A stretch of 64,000 nucleotides of DNA, taken from contig JAHRBS010000014.1 of the NCBI GenBank assembly GCA_024305745.1, forward strand, positions 2,611,501 to 2,675,500, written 5' to 3'. The translations under genes were made by a program, and so were the position numbers. This stretch comes from Polyporus tsugae. Taxonomy: Eukaryota; Basidiomycota; Agaricomycetes; Polyporales; Polyporaceae. Numbering within the stretch: the stretch's first letter is position 1; each line of letters starts with the position of its first letter. This document shows positions 1 through 11,900 of the stretch, piece after piece. The notes under the pieces were generated by a model, which was not told the DNA's origin, made no database searches, and worked only from the letters and a program-made list of their open reading frames with translations.

Positions 1-1276
1 GATTGTTCTCGGTGTTTGGTATGGAAGCTGGACACCGCCCTCACGATTCTTTTTCTGTTGCGACAGGACCATCTGCCGAAGAGTTGCCAAGGTGCGCGGT
101 GGTTGAGCGAGTCCAACATCAGGCGCATTTCGGTTTGCTTACGGGGCTCCCTGATCCGCTGGTGTTGCAGAAGTCGAAGACGACAAGAAGCTCGACGTGC
201 GACATGCGATTGAAGAAGCCATGAGTATGCGACGGCCGTTCGTCTCCGCCCCTCGGTATAATTTTGGCTGACAAGCATGTCCTGCACTGCCTTTAGCTCA
301 CGCGCTCATGCGGAATTGCCCGAAGTGCCAGAAAGGTGTGTGTTCGTCGCTGTTCGGCAGGGCTTCCATGTAACGAATGAATGGCGTCTTCGTGGTTGTG
401 CTCGGGTGCGGGTCCTCGTTTAGCGTTTATCAAGGAAATGGGGGTGCGTGTGCCGCTCGTCTGGCGTGTCTTGCCCGTTTTTGCCTTGGAAACTAACCTT
501 CGCGGACGGTGTTTCTCCCAAATACCAGTGCAACAAGATGACTTGTCCGAACTGCGGCACGCTCTCATGCTACATATGTCGCAAGGTTATCAACGGTTAT
601 GAACATTTTAACCAGGTGAGTGTCACGATATCGACCGGCCAAACACGGCGACGATATTGACGCATTAATTTCCAGCAGCCTCCCTATACTCAAAAGGCCG
701 ATCCGAAAAAATGTGCCCTTTGGGACGCAACGGGCGTAGAAGGCCGTCATAGCGACGAGGTTGGCGTTTCATGAACGTTTGTCGGAACTCTTCTCATTGT
801 GCTATTGCTATGTGAAGGTGACCGCCGCTGCCAAGAAAGCGCTCGAGGAGTACAAGCGGGTCCATCCCGAAATTGACGAGAAGGATCTCCATGTCGACCT
901 TCCACCTCCGCCGCCGGCTCCGGGGCCGTCGCGTGGGGTACCGTACGTCCACGTCCCCCCTCTGGGAATACCCCATGCCCCTGCCTTGCATCAGCCCGGC
1001 TTGCAGGACATGAGGAGGGTGCAAGCTGCGCATGCTCAGGCTATCGCAAGGCATCAGGCACAGTGGGACGTTTTACGAGGCCTTCCCGCCCAGATTTTGC
1101 ACCCGCCTATGTTCAACGTCCAGGTGCACATCAACCACAACCAACCGCAAGCTGGCCCGGCGTATCCCCAAGCGGCGGCGGCGGCAGCAGCCGCCGCCGC
1201 CGCTCTCCCTCCTCCTCCCGTCCCCGCAGCTCGCCCGAGGGCACGACGGTCGGCTCGCAATCGTGCGCGGAGATGA
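1..1276 (+). CDS. RBR-type E3 ubiquitin ligase, RNF216/TRIAD3-like (5' end outside window)
   Basis: Partial gene. Exons read as <1-18, 67-91, 171-224, 297-335, 424-443, 529-615, 676-759 and 818-1276, which join in one frame (261 residues plus stop). The spliced protein begins with the end of an IBR cysteine cluster (DCSRC), then an acidic linker (EVEDDKKLDVRHAIEEAM), then a zinc-binding Rcat/RING2 module: NCPKCQK, GCNKMTCPNCG and CYICRKVINGYEHF. The linker and the INGYEHF ending are characteristic of RNF216/TRIAD3. In RBR enzymes ubiquitin passes through a cysteine of the Rcat domain before transfer to substrate; the expected cysteine lies in GCNKMTC. The tail is proline-rich, then an alanine run, then an Arg-rich end that could be a nuclear signal. 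The N-terminal RING1 is not in the window. Family assignment is strong; the splice sites are inferred. Confidence 0.88.
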
Positions 1277-2922
1277 CCGTGCCGCACGCCGCATCCCATC
1301 GAGGTGTGTGGCAACTTCGTTTGGTGGTCACCGACCGTGAATCTCGCTCCAAGTGCCGTCTCTTCCGTTTCCACCACGTGATGCTGTGCTGCGCCACATC
1401 GGCCAACGTACTTTAGGATCTTCGGTGTTAGCTTGGTATTCTACTTATATCCGATTGTTGTTAATGCTCCTCGCTTGACATGCAGTGTGATCTTGCATTG
1501 TTATCAACGATTGAGTTTGCTCCCTCATCGCTCGACGCCTCGTGTCCCCGAGCCGCTGCCACGCGACGACGCCGCAGAGTCCTTCCACCGGTCCTGGTCG
1601 CTGCGGCGGCGTCGGCCTGTGTTTTCTTGTCGCTGTTGGGGCGCATACAGTTCGACGGACTTGGCTCGGGCGCGGGCCGTGCACCGCGAGATTCGAACTC
1701 TGTACACGCAGTGGGGCCAAGCAAGTGGCCAAGCCCGTCAGTGTGCGATGCCAAGTCTCGTCGAGGTGTTCTAGCGGGCTCGGTGGTGGGAGCAATAATC
1801 AATTACTTACTGAGCCTGTGGGTTTAGCACAACCTCTCGAGCGATTGATTACTCCCCCTCGAGAGGGGTTGAGACACGTCGTGATTGACTGGCGGCCAGC
1901 GCATCGGGTCATGTGTTTTGCATAATGCACTCTTTGTGGGCTATCGTTTCATGGCTTCGAAGAAAAGGCACAACTTTCTTGGCAATGACCACATTGAGTG
2001 TTGTCGGTCACCTTCGTTCGGCTCGTCCGCAGCAGAGGCCCGGTATGAGTGACGAGGATGCGGGACAACATACATAATTGATCGAGGTGAAGGCGAGCTG
2101 GATATGGCAAGCGAGGCGAACAAGCGAAGGTCAGCGCTGTCAATTATGGCAATGATCCCGAAACTGATCTCGGTGCTTATCTCTGAAACCTCAGCCCATC
2201 CAGCCTCGGGCTGGAGTTCGCCACAGCTTTCCCCATGGACCTCGTCCAGATACTTCTCGAAAACCCACGATCATAATACTGCGATCTCGTCACTCGTGCA
2301 CGGCGCAGCGCAAGCCAAGACTGTCCATCTGGGATTGGTGCGGGTTCGCTGTCTCAGATCTCATTACTCGTGAAAGCCTGCTCGGGTGGATACTGTAACA
2401 ACAACTGCTAAGTACTGGCGAGCGGGACCCGCGATATGCGGCTATGAAAGAAGGCCGCGACGCGGGGGTTGCGGGATTCACCTCTACGACCAAAACGTTG
2501 CATCGGATGCTTTCATGTCCAACGGCCAGCCTTGGCTGAGCCCACCATTGGACCATCCGGCTCTTGGCGCGCATCGCACCGCCGCCCGCTCTGGAATCAA
2601 CAACGCCATTTGTGTCCGCGAGGCAGCAGGCTGCACACGCACTAGCCGATGGCCCCGTGCGGACTTGGCTAGCGTCGTTTATATGTCGGTAGAGCAGGAA
2701 GCGAGCCCCGCCGTCGAGTACGCTGAGCGTCTCCGCCCCCTGCCTGGTGCTCGTCATTCTCTGCCGTCCTCCACTTCTCTCGTCTGGGCTTGGTCTGCTT
2801 CCCGTTACACGTCGCTCCTTCTGGTTCTCGTCTCGTATAAATCTGTGTCGGACTCGTCTGCGCTCTCTTTGCCTGCTATCCGTATAGACTACTACTAGCC
2901 GCCCTCCGCTCGGTTCGATACC
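1277..2922. other. Intergenic region, 1.65 kb, no gene recognised
   Basis: It lies between the RBR ligase stop and the TDT transporter start. Open frames on either strand have no domain signal and look like chance frames in GC-rich DNA. Apart from the TATA-like box near its right end, I see no repeat, RNA gene or mobile element here. Confidence 0.5.
2836..2842 (+). promoter_or_regulatory. TATA-like box of the TDT transporter gene
   Basis: TATAAAT stands 81 bp before the start codon at 2923 and is followed by a pyrimidine-rich stretch typical of fungal start-site regions. Spacing fits a core promoter. Not proven by transcript data. Confidence 0.45.
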
Positions 2923-5041
2923 ATGGAGTACGACTCGAATGACTATACCCGCCACGACAACTACCAAAGCCACAACGTCACGCTTCCTGAGCGTGCTGGC
3001 CAACCGCTTCCGCGACTGGAGCTGGAGCAACCGAAAGTTAGTTCCCTCGCACGTCGTATTCATGGCTGGAGTTGGCAGGCGGTAAGTCGTCCTTTGTTCT
3101 GTAGCATATGGTACACCGCATTGAGCACGTTATGATCTTGCAGTTCCCCATCGGCATGGGCACAGGCGCAGTCTACGTCACTCTGTCCGGCCTGAAGGAA
3201 CACTCGACAACGCTGACCAACGTCGAGACGTTCTTCTACTTCCTCAACATGGCTCTGTTCCTGCTGAACGTCACAACGCTCGCCATCCAGCTCGTTCGTG
3301 AGTGGCTCTTCGTGCATCTGCTTTGTGTGGTAATGCGGTGACTCAACTTCACACACAGTCTATCCGAAACAGTCCTTGCGTCTTATCAAGGACCCCGTCA
3401 AAGGCATCTTTGTACCCTTGGTCGTGCTGTCGTTCGCTACTATCATCATCGGAACCATCAAGTACGCCGTCCCGACCGGCCATGTGCACCCAGGCTTCAT
3501 CTATTCCCTATTCTGGTATGTTTTATTCCACCGAACGTTTCATTCATGAGCTAGGCGGAGTAATTTATCTCTTGATCCATCAGGGTTTACGTGGTATCCT
3601 CCGTCCTCGTCTGCTTCCCGATGCTCATGGTCTGGTTCAACAATCCGCACGACCTCACGACCTTTACCCCTGCCTGGGCATTCCTGGTGCGTCTCGCCTA
3701 GCGACTTAATAAACACGGTGACTCAACCGGCCCGGTCGTCTACTGCTTCTGTGCGCGATTTAGATCTTCCCAATGGTGAGCACAATCATTCCGTGTGGTA
3801 TCGGAAGAAGATACTGAATTGGAGCGGGGGATTAGATGCTTGTCGGTGTGATCGCGTTCAACGTGCTAGATGTGGTCCCAGCGAGCGAAGAGCGCGCCAT
3901 TGGGGTCCTGCTCACAGGATACGTCTTTCAAGGTTTGCTTTGATCACACCTCGAAGTTCTCGGAGATGCATCGCTAAGCGGTACTTGCATTAAGGGCTCG
4001 GGTTCTTCATGACGTTCTTTTACATCTGCATCTACATCATCCGGTGAGTTGCTCGCCCCGGACGCGTGCTGCGCGTGGGAGAGAGAGCTAATCGCTGATG
4101 ACGTCTTCGCGTCGCGCATCGCAAATAGGATAATGACCGTAAGTCACAGGCCCTGATAGCGTTTTCGGCGCCCGAATATTTCCGCACATCTAAAACGCTT
4201 TCCGCTCCAGACGGGGTTCCTGGATGGGCACCAGGCAAACGGTGCTTTCGTCGCGGTGGGCCCTCCCGGATTCACGGCCCTCGCGCTCATCAAGCTCGGC
4301 CAAAAGGCGATGGAAATGTACGTCCCCCTTCGGCGCACCATATCTCCCCTTCTGGCGAGTTCTGAGAATGCCCGACACCGGTGTTTACGTCGTCGTTTGG
4401 CGCCCGATCCAGTTTGCCGTTGCACGGGCTCGTGAGCGAGAGGGCCGGGGAGATCTGGTACGCGACATCGGTTATGTCAGGGCTCATGCTCTTCGGGCTC
4501 GCCGTGTTCCTGTTCTTCTTTGGCCTGCTCCCTTACTGGTTCAAGCTCCACAAGCACTTGCACGAGATCCTGGGATGTGAGTCGCGCGATCTTTATGAGC
4601 GCTTCTTGGCGTGCTGCGCAGAATGCGACTGACGGCGATTTGTCTTGTCTTTCAGGTTGGGCGTTGACGTTCCCCAACGGTACGAGCCTCCCGCCATCCA
4701 ATGCATCTTCTAACCGAGCTCATACGCTCCCTCTAATTGCAGTCGGCTGGATCTCGACCGTGCGCGTGCTCGGCGATATCTTCGGCCTGCGCGGCTTCTT
4801 CACCTGGCACCTCGTCATGACCATCCTCATGTGTTGCGTGTGGCTGATCCTGTTCTGCCTGACCGTCTGGGCCTTCGTCAAGGGGAAGATCTTCATGGCG
4901 AAGCCCGAGGACGTCATCCAGGACTCGGTCGATGGCAAGGTTCTCTCGCCCCCGCCCTCGGCCCGGCCGTCCTACGCAACCACCACCAGCCACGGCGAGG
5001 GGGAGGGGGCGTACAGCAAGGAAGCCCACGGCCAGGTTTAA
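2923..5041 (+). CDS. TDT-family transporter (SLAC1/Mae1/SSU1-like, voltage-dependent anion channel domain)
   Basis: Twelve exons: 2923-3081, 3144-3297, 3359-3515, 3584-3686, 3764-3775, 3836-3932, 3995-4043, 4129-4138, 4211-4317, 4413-4576, 4656-4679, 4743-5041; 444 residues, close to the usual family length. A hydrophilic N-terminus of about 50 residues is followed by roughly ten membrane segments (for example FYFLNMALFLLNVTTLAIQL and VYVVSSVLVCFPMLMVW). The VAVGPPGFTALALIKLG stretch is a hallmark of fungal malate-permease/sulfite-pump proteins. Members move dicarboxylates, sulfite or other anions across the plasma membrane; the substrate cannot be read from sequence. Two exons are only 12 and 10 nt, and the start of exon 10 (4413) was chosen because only that acceptor keeps the frame. 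The C-terminal tail of about 45 residues is polar. Sulfite efflux and malate transport are both possible. Confidence 0.9.
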
Positions 5042-7253
5042 TTTCCGATCGCTCGTGCACCCTCGGACGATGCGCACGTGCCTCGCTGGCTTCTGCTTCT
5101 TCCCCTTCCCCTTCCCCTTCCTTGGCTCTCTTCTGCACGCGCGCACTCCACTCTCGCCGCGCGTGCTCGGGGGACTCAAGATCCAACGCTCAGGCTGGCT
5201 GGGCGTCGGACGGGTGGGGCCCTGGGACTTACAGCTGATTGATTCGGCGCGCGTTGGGTGTCTTCCCCCGCGGCACCGGCTGTGCAGAGATTTTTTTTTT
5301 CTATTGCATAGGGCCGTGAATCGCGATTGATGCGCAGATGGACGATTCGTACAGCACTGTACATATACGTATACTTGGCTAGACCGACCCCTCGGACGCT
5401 GGAGATAGAGTTCGGGTTTCGCTTCGGACGCGTACGGGCGGAACTGACGCAGGCAATTTAGACGAGGACCGCATCATGTTTTGCTAGATCTGGAACGAGC
5501 GTTATGTCTCTGCATGGACAATCTTTACACGCTAACAGGCATAGGTACAGTACTTACTGCTTACTGTCGTCGTCGTACTTAATCACATATTATGAGTACA
5601 CATCACATTATCGAACACTGCGTGGTTTTGTTTTGTTTCGGTTTCGCGCTGTACATACACCGCCGAGACTCAATAGATACCCAGCGCACTTACTCAGTCG
5701 CCGCGTTGGGTGGACGCCACGAGGAAGTTTTAGACGAGGAGAGCGACTTCGGGAGGCGTTCGACGACCGCCGTTGGAGCTCGAAGTTGCACGCGCGGCCC
5801 GCCGCGGAGTGTGGAGAAGCTACATCGGGGGGGAGGAGGAGGTTGGTACAGTACGATATCGTCCGCGAAGCGTGGAGCTGTGGTCATCGCCAGTGGACAT
5901 CGCATCGGCACTGCTTGATCGGACGAAAATCAATTTGAGCATCGGAGCGCCCAGCGAGTACGGTGGAGCATCTTTATTAGTCTTACCGCTTACTTGGTAT
6001 GTGGGCGACCGCAGGTGCAAATCGCCGGCGAGGCAGCGGTGCGCTCCGGAGCCCCTTGTGCTCGCCTGGGGAGGGAAGCCCTAGATCGTGCACTTTGCGG
6101 CGAGAAGCGTACGGGCGCAAGAGGTCGCATCGGGAACGCAGGCGCCACTCCGACTCGCACGCTGCGTACGCGGATTCGCCGATGAATACTATGCGATGAC
6201 GGACGGTCCTCGCTGCGATTTGTTCCATCGACCATAGCGGGACGGACTCAGCCCGTCCACGCTCGTCCGCGATCCAACGGCGCAGTCTGGCGGAAGTGAG
6301 TGAGGAATTGTGTTTTGTCCATGTCGTCGTCGTCGTACTTTGACTTTCTGGATCAGCAATTATTCCAGCATCATGCCCGAAACGTGTTCTGCCACAGCTC
6401 GGACAGAAACGATCAGTATGGCGCGCACGAGCGTGCTTGATTTCCATGGTAGTGAGGCGTCAGGGCTGGGTACTTTCAGGTGGCGGCTATGGTGGGCCGC
6501 ATTGCCAGTGAACGTTAACGCAAACTGTACTGTTCGCGGGCGTCTGGGGGGGGGGGGGGGGGAGTGGCAGGACGGAGGGAAGCGTCGCGGCTGCATAAGC
6601 GTCACGAGCAGGGCTCATCGTTGCCGCACATCTGCAGACGACGTCTCGACTCTCGACGTCGCGTGGGCTGTCACTTGGCTCAGGGTTGTGCGAATTCCAT
6701 TGTTGTCCGCCGGTCGTCGAACGCGACTCCACAGCAATCCGGCAATCGGCTCTGGCCCAGAGCCAACGTCATGGCCCCCTTCTCCCCCCTTCCCGCCGCA
6801 GATGTCCTCCTACCCCTTCGGCCGTCCCCACGGATCACCCTTTACTCGGGACGCCATTCTCTGCATCTCTCCAACCGCAACCGCGCTTCATTACCTTTCA
6901 TTACACGATTGTCATGCGGTGCTTCCCTCGCGTCTTCTTCCGCCACTCGACCTATTCCCGGGAGGCGACCTTGTCTTCGTCGTGGGACCTATCTCCGACC
7001 CTTGGGGAACGCTCTTTTGGGAGGTACGCCTTCCGCAACCGGGTACGTGCACCGATCGTCCACAATGCCGTACGCAAACTCTCATGTAAACTAGCCTAGG
7101 GTCCCCGGAAAGACGCCCGAAACGTCCTCAAATGGGTCCCGGTTCGACGGCTGTTTGCCTCAACACAGTCCCCCCTTCGAATAGCCACCCCTCGGTCCGC
7201 TCCTCCCCTCAAGCCATCTTCACCCTTGCTATCAGCTATCAGTTCTCGACAGC
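5042..7253. other. Intergenic region, 2.2 kb, probable long promoter of the TEA-factor gene
   Basis: No gene recognised. The first part, just after the transporter stop, has pyrimidine-rich CTTCCCC repeats (about 5098-5125). The rest is upstream of the TEA/ATTS gene; long promoters are common for fungal developmental regulators, but this is inference. The largest open frame here (6310-7089, plus) has no domain resemblance. Confidence 0.45.
6546..6562 (+). repeat. Homopolymer tract of 17 G
   Basis: An uninterrupted run of 17 G residues lies about 700 bp upstream of the TEA-factor start codon. Such tracts vary in length and can fold as a G-quadruplex-prone strand. It could also be a sequencing or assembly weak spot. 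Confidence 0.8.
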
Positions 7254-8954
7254 ATGTCCCACAACTCCCTCGCCGTCCCGAGCTCCTCCAAGACCAACTT
7301 TGAGTCCATCCTCGCTGGACGCAAATGCTATCGAATGTCCAAGGAAAAGAACGAGGTCGTATGGCCTCCCCACCTCGAACAGGCCCTCATGGAAGGTCCG
7401 CTCATCCTCCGCTCTTTCTCCGATTTGTCCAACTCAATTTCTCCCCGGAACAGGTCTTGAGAAATATACGCCCGCCGAATCCAAGTCCCCGCGTGGTCTG
7501 ACGCGCTTCCCGAATCGCAACAAGTTCATCGCAGAGTACATCCTCAAGAAAACCGGAGAGATCCGATCGGCGAAACAAGTCGGCAGCCGCATCCAGCAGC
7601 TAAGAGATACAAGCGCAGGGAAGACGAGTAAGCCTCAGATGCTCCGGCCTCCCTTTGTTCGCCCGCTGATCACCAACACTGTTTCTTTCCTCACAGTTAT
7701 GAAGGCGATTTCCGATCGCCATTATGAGATGATGCATCCCACCAGGATGAGCGAGCCGCCGCAAGACATGGCAATGGCCGACATCTACTTCAATGGGACC
7801 ATGGTTCCACCCATGAATCAAGTCATCCACGTTTACATCAGCGTCTCGTCTACAGCCTGGGCCGAGACATACGCCCAGCCGTCGCGTCCCACGGAGGTCA
7901 ACGTCCTCTCGGGCTCCGCCTACTCCTGGGGGGAGGCTCGGCCCCTCCGAACTATCGACCCGACCGTCACCTTCACCTCCGCTGCCCCCCTGACGCTCTA
8001 CTCGAGTTTCACCATCTACTACGGCTCGACCGTCATGCACATCGACCAGCCAACGCCCATGCGGACACGCACCTCGGAGGACTTCGGCACGGGCCCGTAC
8101 CTGCACTACACGTCGCTCGCCCCCGGCTACTGGGACAACCTCTGCGTCTGCACAGGTGCGTTACGTTGCCGTCCATGCCCTGTCATTATTACACTTCCCT
8201 GACTTGTTGGACCTGTTTCTGTCTGCAGACCTGTCACAGTATGTCGTCGTGCAGGAGATCACGAAGCAGCCGACAGCTCCGACAGAGAAGCCGATCCCGG
8301 CGATGAGAATCCACTACCACTTCAACACGGCCCCCAGCGTGCCGCCGCTCTCGCCCTTCGCGCTCAACGACGACGATCTCGAGGTGCGTACAATTTTTAG
8401 TTTGCCGGGATCCCCACCACCCTCGTATCTGCACCCCCATCTCCGTCCTCATCTCCATCCCTTTCCCTACCTCCCCGTTCCGGCGTGCCGACCGCCCTTC
8501 CTCCCCCCCCCACTCCCTTCTTCCCATTCCATCTCTGCGTCTGTCGAGCAACGCTGACCTGCGTCTCTCCCCCTCCCCCCTTCTCCCGCGTCACATCACA
8601 CAGGTCGATTACGAGACAGACGACGTGCTCGCGTCCCATGGCCACCCCGCCGCGCATGCCGCGCTCAGCACGAGCTCCGCGTCGCCCTACCCGAGCGACC
8701 GGAGCAGCTCGCCCTCGTACTCGGTTCCCGGCTTCTGCTCACAGCCGCTCAGCCCCGTCGACTGGACCGGCTCGTCGTCGTCGTCCGCCGCGCACCACGC
8801 CGCGTGGGCGTTCTCCTCCGCCTCCTCGGTCTCGGTGTCGCCCCCGGGGCAGTGCCAGGTGCAGCTCCCGCTCCCGCTCCCCACAGGGGGGTACGCTGGG
8901 GGCGCGTACGGGCTGCAGTCGCGGGGGTACTTGGGCGGGCACTCGGCGTTCTGA
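7254..8954 (+). CDS. TEA/ATTS-domain transcription factor (AbaA/TEC1-like)
   Basis: Five exons: 7254-7395, 7454-7627, 7697-8155, 8229-8383, 8604-8954; 426 residues. The TEA/ATTS DNA-binding domain occupies roughly residues 30-103: it opens with KEKNEVVWPPHLEQALMEG, continues with FPNRNKFIAEYILKKTGEI and ends with the recognition helix RSAKQVGSRIQQLRD. These are the three conserved helices of the family that includes Aspergillus AbaA, yeast Tec1 and animal TEAD, which bind CATTCC-like sites and control development or filamentation. The middle region (residues about 105-310) resembles the ligand/partner-binding part of such proteins only loosely. The last exon is rich in Ser, Pro, Ala and Gly, as in activation domains. 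The start lies just upstream of the domain; an earlier non-coding exon is possible. Confidence 0.9.
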
Positions 8955-11900
8955 GTGTGCGGCGCCGGCTACAGTAGTGCATCGTTCGTTCTTGGTTCCG
9001 TGCTTTGGGTTCGGGTTCGGGGTCTCAATCATTGTCGTCGATGTTATTCGGATCTCTCGCACTGCATCAGCTTGGATTTCTCTCTCTCTGTCGCTCTCCC
9101 TCATCTCCATCTGCATATTGGGCGTGCGCACCGCACCGCACCGCGCCGCCTGCTCCTCCACACTCACACACTTCATACGTTATTCGCGCCTACATCCGAA
9201 TCCGCACCCGCATCCGCATCCACATAGATATGACCCCCCTTCACTACCGTCATTGTCACTTGTATACCTATCCCTCGCAGCTCGCTCGTACATATTTAAT
9301 CATCCATTCCATATTGTTTTTTTTTCCGCGTCCGATTCTTGTACTTGTACTAGTACTGCTAGCCCCCCCCACTGCTGGTCGCTGTGTATCCTCACGCAAT
9401 ATCGCTTTCGTTCGGGTCTCTGTCTCTCGCTATCGTCGTCGTCTACTATGCCCTATATGTCTATTGCTATCATCATGCCTCCCACAGAGCACCCACTACT
9501 ACTTAATCTATCCCGTTTTCGAGTCGAACTCGAATTTTGTCCCGTCCCGGTCAGCCGGAGTCTGCTACATGCAACGCCCCGAACGTTTTTCGGACTCGAG
9601 TTGCCTTCAACCGCCCTCTCGAGTTTGAGTTCGAGTTCGAGTCCAAGTCTATACGCCTAAGTCCGATCGGACTTGGACGTCAGTAAGCACCTCGCGCATC
9701 GCACCTCGAACCTCGCGAGGCCCGGGAGTATCCTACCTGCGGGCCTCGATGCGCGTCGACGTCAGGGACAGGCGCGCCAGGCACTTAGTACTCAGTACTC
9801 AGTACTCAATTACCTACTACTTTGATTACGCTCCTGCTTGGGCAGCTGGCTTACCATTCGTTTCGATCATTCATCGCGACCCCTCACCGGTACCGGCGCC
9901 TCGGTCCTGCTTGCGGCAACTTACAACTTACAGGCTACTCGACAAGCTCGGGCGCGCGCTGGCCATGGATGTCGATGATCGCTCAGCGCTCAGCGCTCAG
10001 TGACGAGTCGGCGACATACTGGACATTCGCCGCCAAGTTCAATTGGTTCGTCTGGGCGCGCGCCTCAGGCCTCAGCCCTGACTGGCAGGCTGCTTCTGCT
10101 TCTGCTTCTGCCGCGACTTGTGCTGTAACGCGCTTACGCTGGCTGGGTCGCGGGCAAGGTTCGTTCGTTCGAGGCCATGCGCAAGCTGGACTGAGAGCTC
10201 GAGGGCGGGGCGAAAGCCTGGGCCATGACGGTGGCACGGTGACCCGGTGTGGCATCGATTGCGCGTCCCCGGGGCGCCGAGCACAGAACAGAAGCAGCCA
10301 GCTTGTTATGAGCTAATAGAGATGGGACTTGATAGAGACGGACGGACACCTGCAGGTGACACAGAGTTCGCGGGATCGTGCGCGCGCGCGTCTGAACGAG
10401 GCCCGCGCCGTGCACGTCATCGTAGGGTCCCGGCTAGGCAGGCGGGGTTCTGCGTGCGTGCGTGCGTGTGCAGACGTCACCGTGCGGCAATTGAATTTGC
10501 ATCTGACAATGCCATTGACAATGGGCGAACGAACGCGGGCGGACTCGGACTAGTACTGTCGAGAAGCGCGAGAAGCTGGCGCCGGGGACACGGCCGCGCA
10601 GGCGCGCGCCGCTGCAAAGGCCGGTCGTGAATCTAATCCCCGGCTTCGCGCGCGGGGCACACAAACACTCCGCACTCGTCGTGCGCCGCGCCTGCTCCAG
10701 CCAGAAGCGTGGCGGAGTGGAGTACTGTAAGGATTTAGAAGGAAGGAAGTGTCGAAGGTCGTGCGCGCGGTTCGAATGATCCAGCAGCTGCAGTGGCCGC
10801 AGGCGAGATCGGAGGGCAGATTTCTCAGAGTGCCAATTATACGAATACGAATTCGAATCGGGCGCGGCTCGGAGGGGTGGCCATCCGGGGTACTGTACCT
10901 GGTGCTGTGCGATTAATTTGTGCGCGAACCACCTCAAATTCATATACGACACACCGGGACTCGGGAGATGCGTGCACCGTGTACTTATTTGTGGGTTAAT
11001 AAGGTATAACCAGGTGCGCCCACAGCCTGAGAGAAAGCCTGAGGCCGCGTACTTACAACCCAGATTAATGCTGCGATTCGTCGGCCAAACGGGGGGCTTC
11101 TGGGCCCCCTCCCCGGTTGTGCGTGCGACCTCGAGCTTGATTATTCCTCAAGAACGCGGACTCGCCAACCGACTGGTACTGAGTGGTACTGGATCACGAT
11201 CGAGATCGCGCGACCACACACGCTCGCACACAGGCGGGGTCAACAGGGCTTCGTCCGAGCACACTCGCGAGCCCGAGTCCCGAGTCCCGACAGTACGAAG
11301 TGCTGTCACGGTACATACGCCGAACATACTCACCAAGTCCGCGATCGGCGGTCTGACGGTCTGACGGACACGCTCCGCACGCGTACGTTGACACTCGGAA
11401 TCAGATTCCAAAGTGTCGTCTACTAAGTAAGTATCCATTATTCCGCAGAGACAAGTGACGCACTGCGCACGGGGCTATCGGCACGCCGGGTGGGTCTGCC
11501 GCCGTGGGCAGAGGCCAAAGTTACTTACTCGCCATGTAGGACCGTAGGAGAGACGCGAGGCTTGGACTTGCTTCAGATTCAGAAGCTGGAGCGGGGCGCG
11601 TGAGACGTGAGTTTGAAACGCTGAGCGTGCCCGTTGACGTTCAAGGGTCGCGGGATGGCAGGCGTGTCCGACGTGCGCGTGCGCGCATGCAAGAGCGTGG
11701 CCGGCTGCGACGCATGCGGACGGCCCCCCCCCCCCCCACCCGGCCATAGCTCGGGGCTGGAGTCCAGGCTCCAGGCTCACAGCTTCCAGGGAGATTCGCG
11801 GGAACCGGGCGCTCGCGCTAACCCGTGCGCGCGCAAGGGAGAGAGACTCTGACCATGTCAAAAAGCCAGAGGCGCGGGCTCCAAAGAGGTCGACGGGCTT

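Noticed and set aside
1640..1780. Possible tRNA on the minus strand (GTTCGAATC motif)
   Set aside because: The T-stem pairs at only three of five positions and no matching acceptor stem was found.
2290..3063. 257-codon minus-strand frame upstream of and over the TDT transporter start
   Set aside because: No family signal and overlaps the supported first exon on the other strand.
6310..7089. 259-codon plus-strand frame upstream of the TEA factor
   Set aside because: It includes the G17 tract and shows no domain. More likely promoter and 5' UTR.
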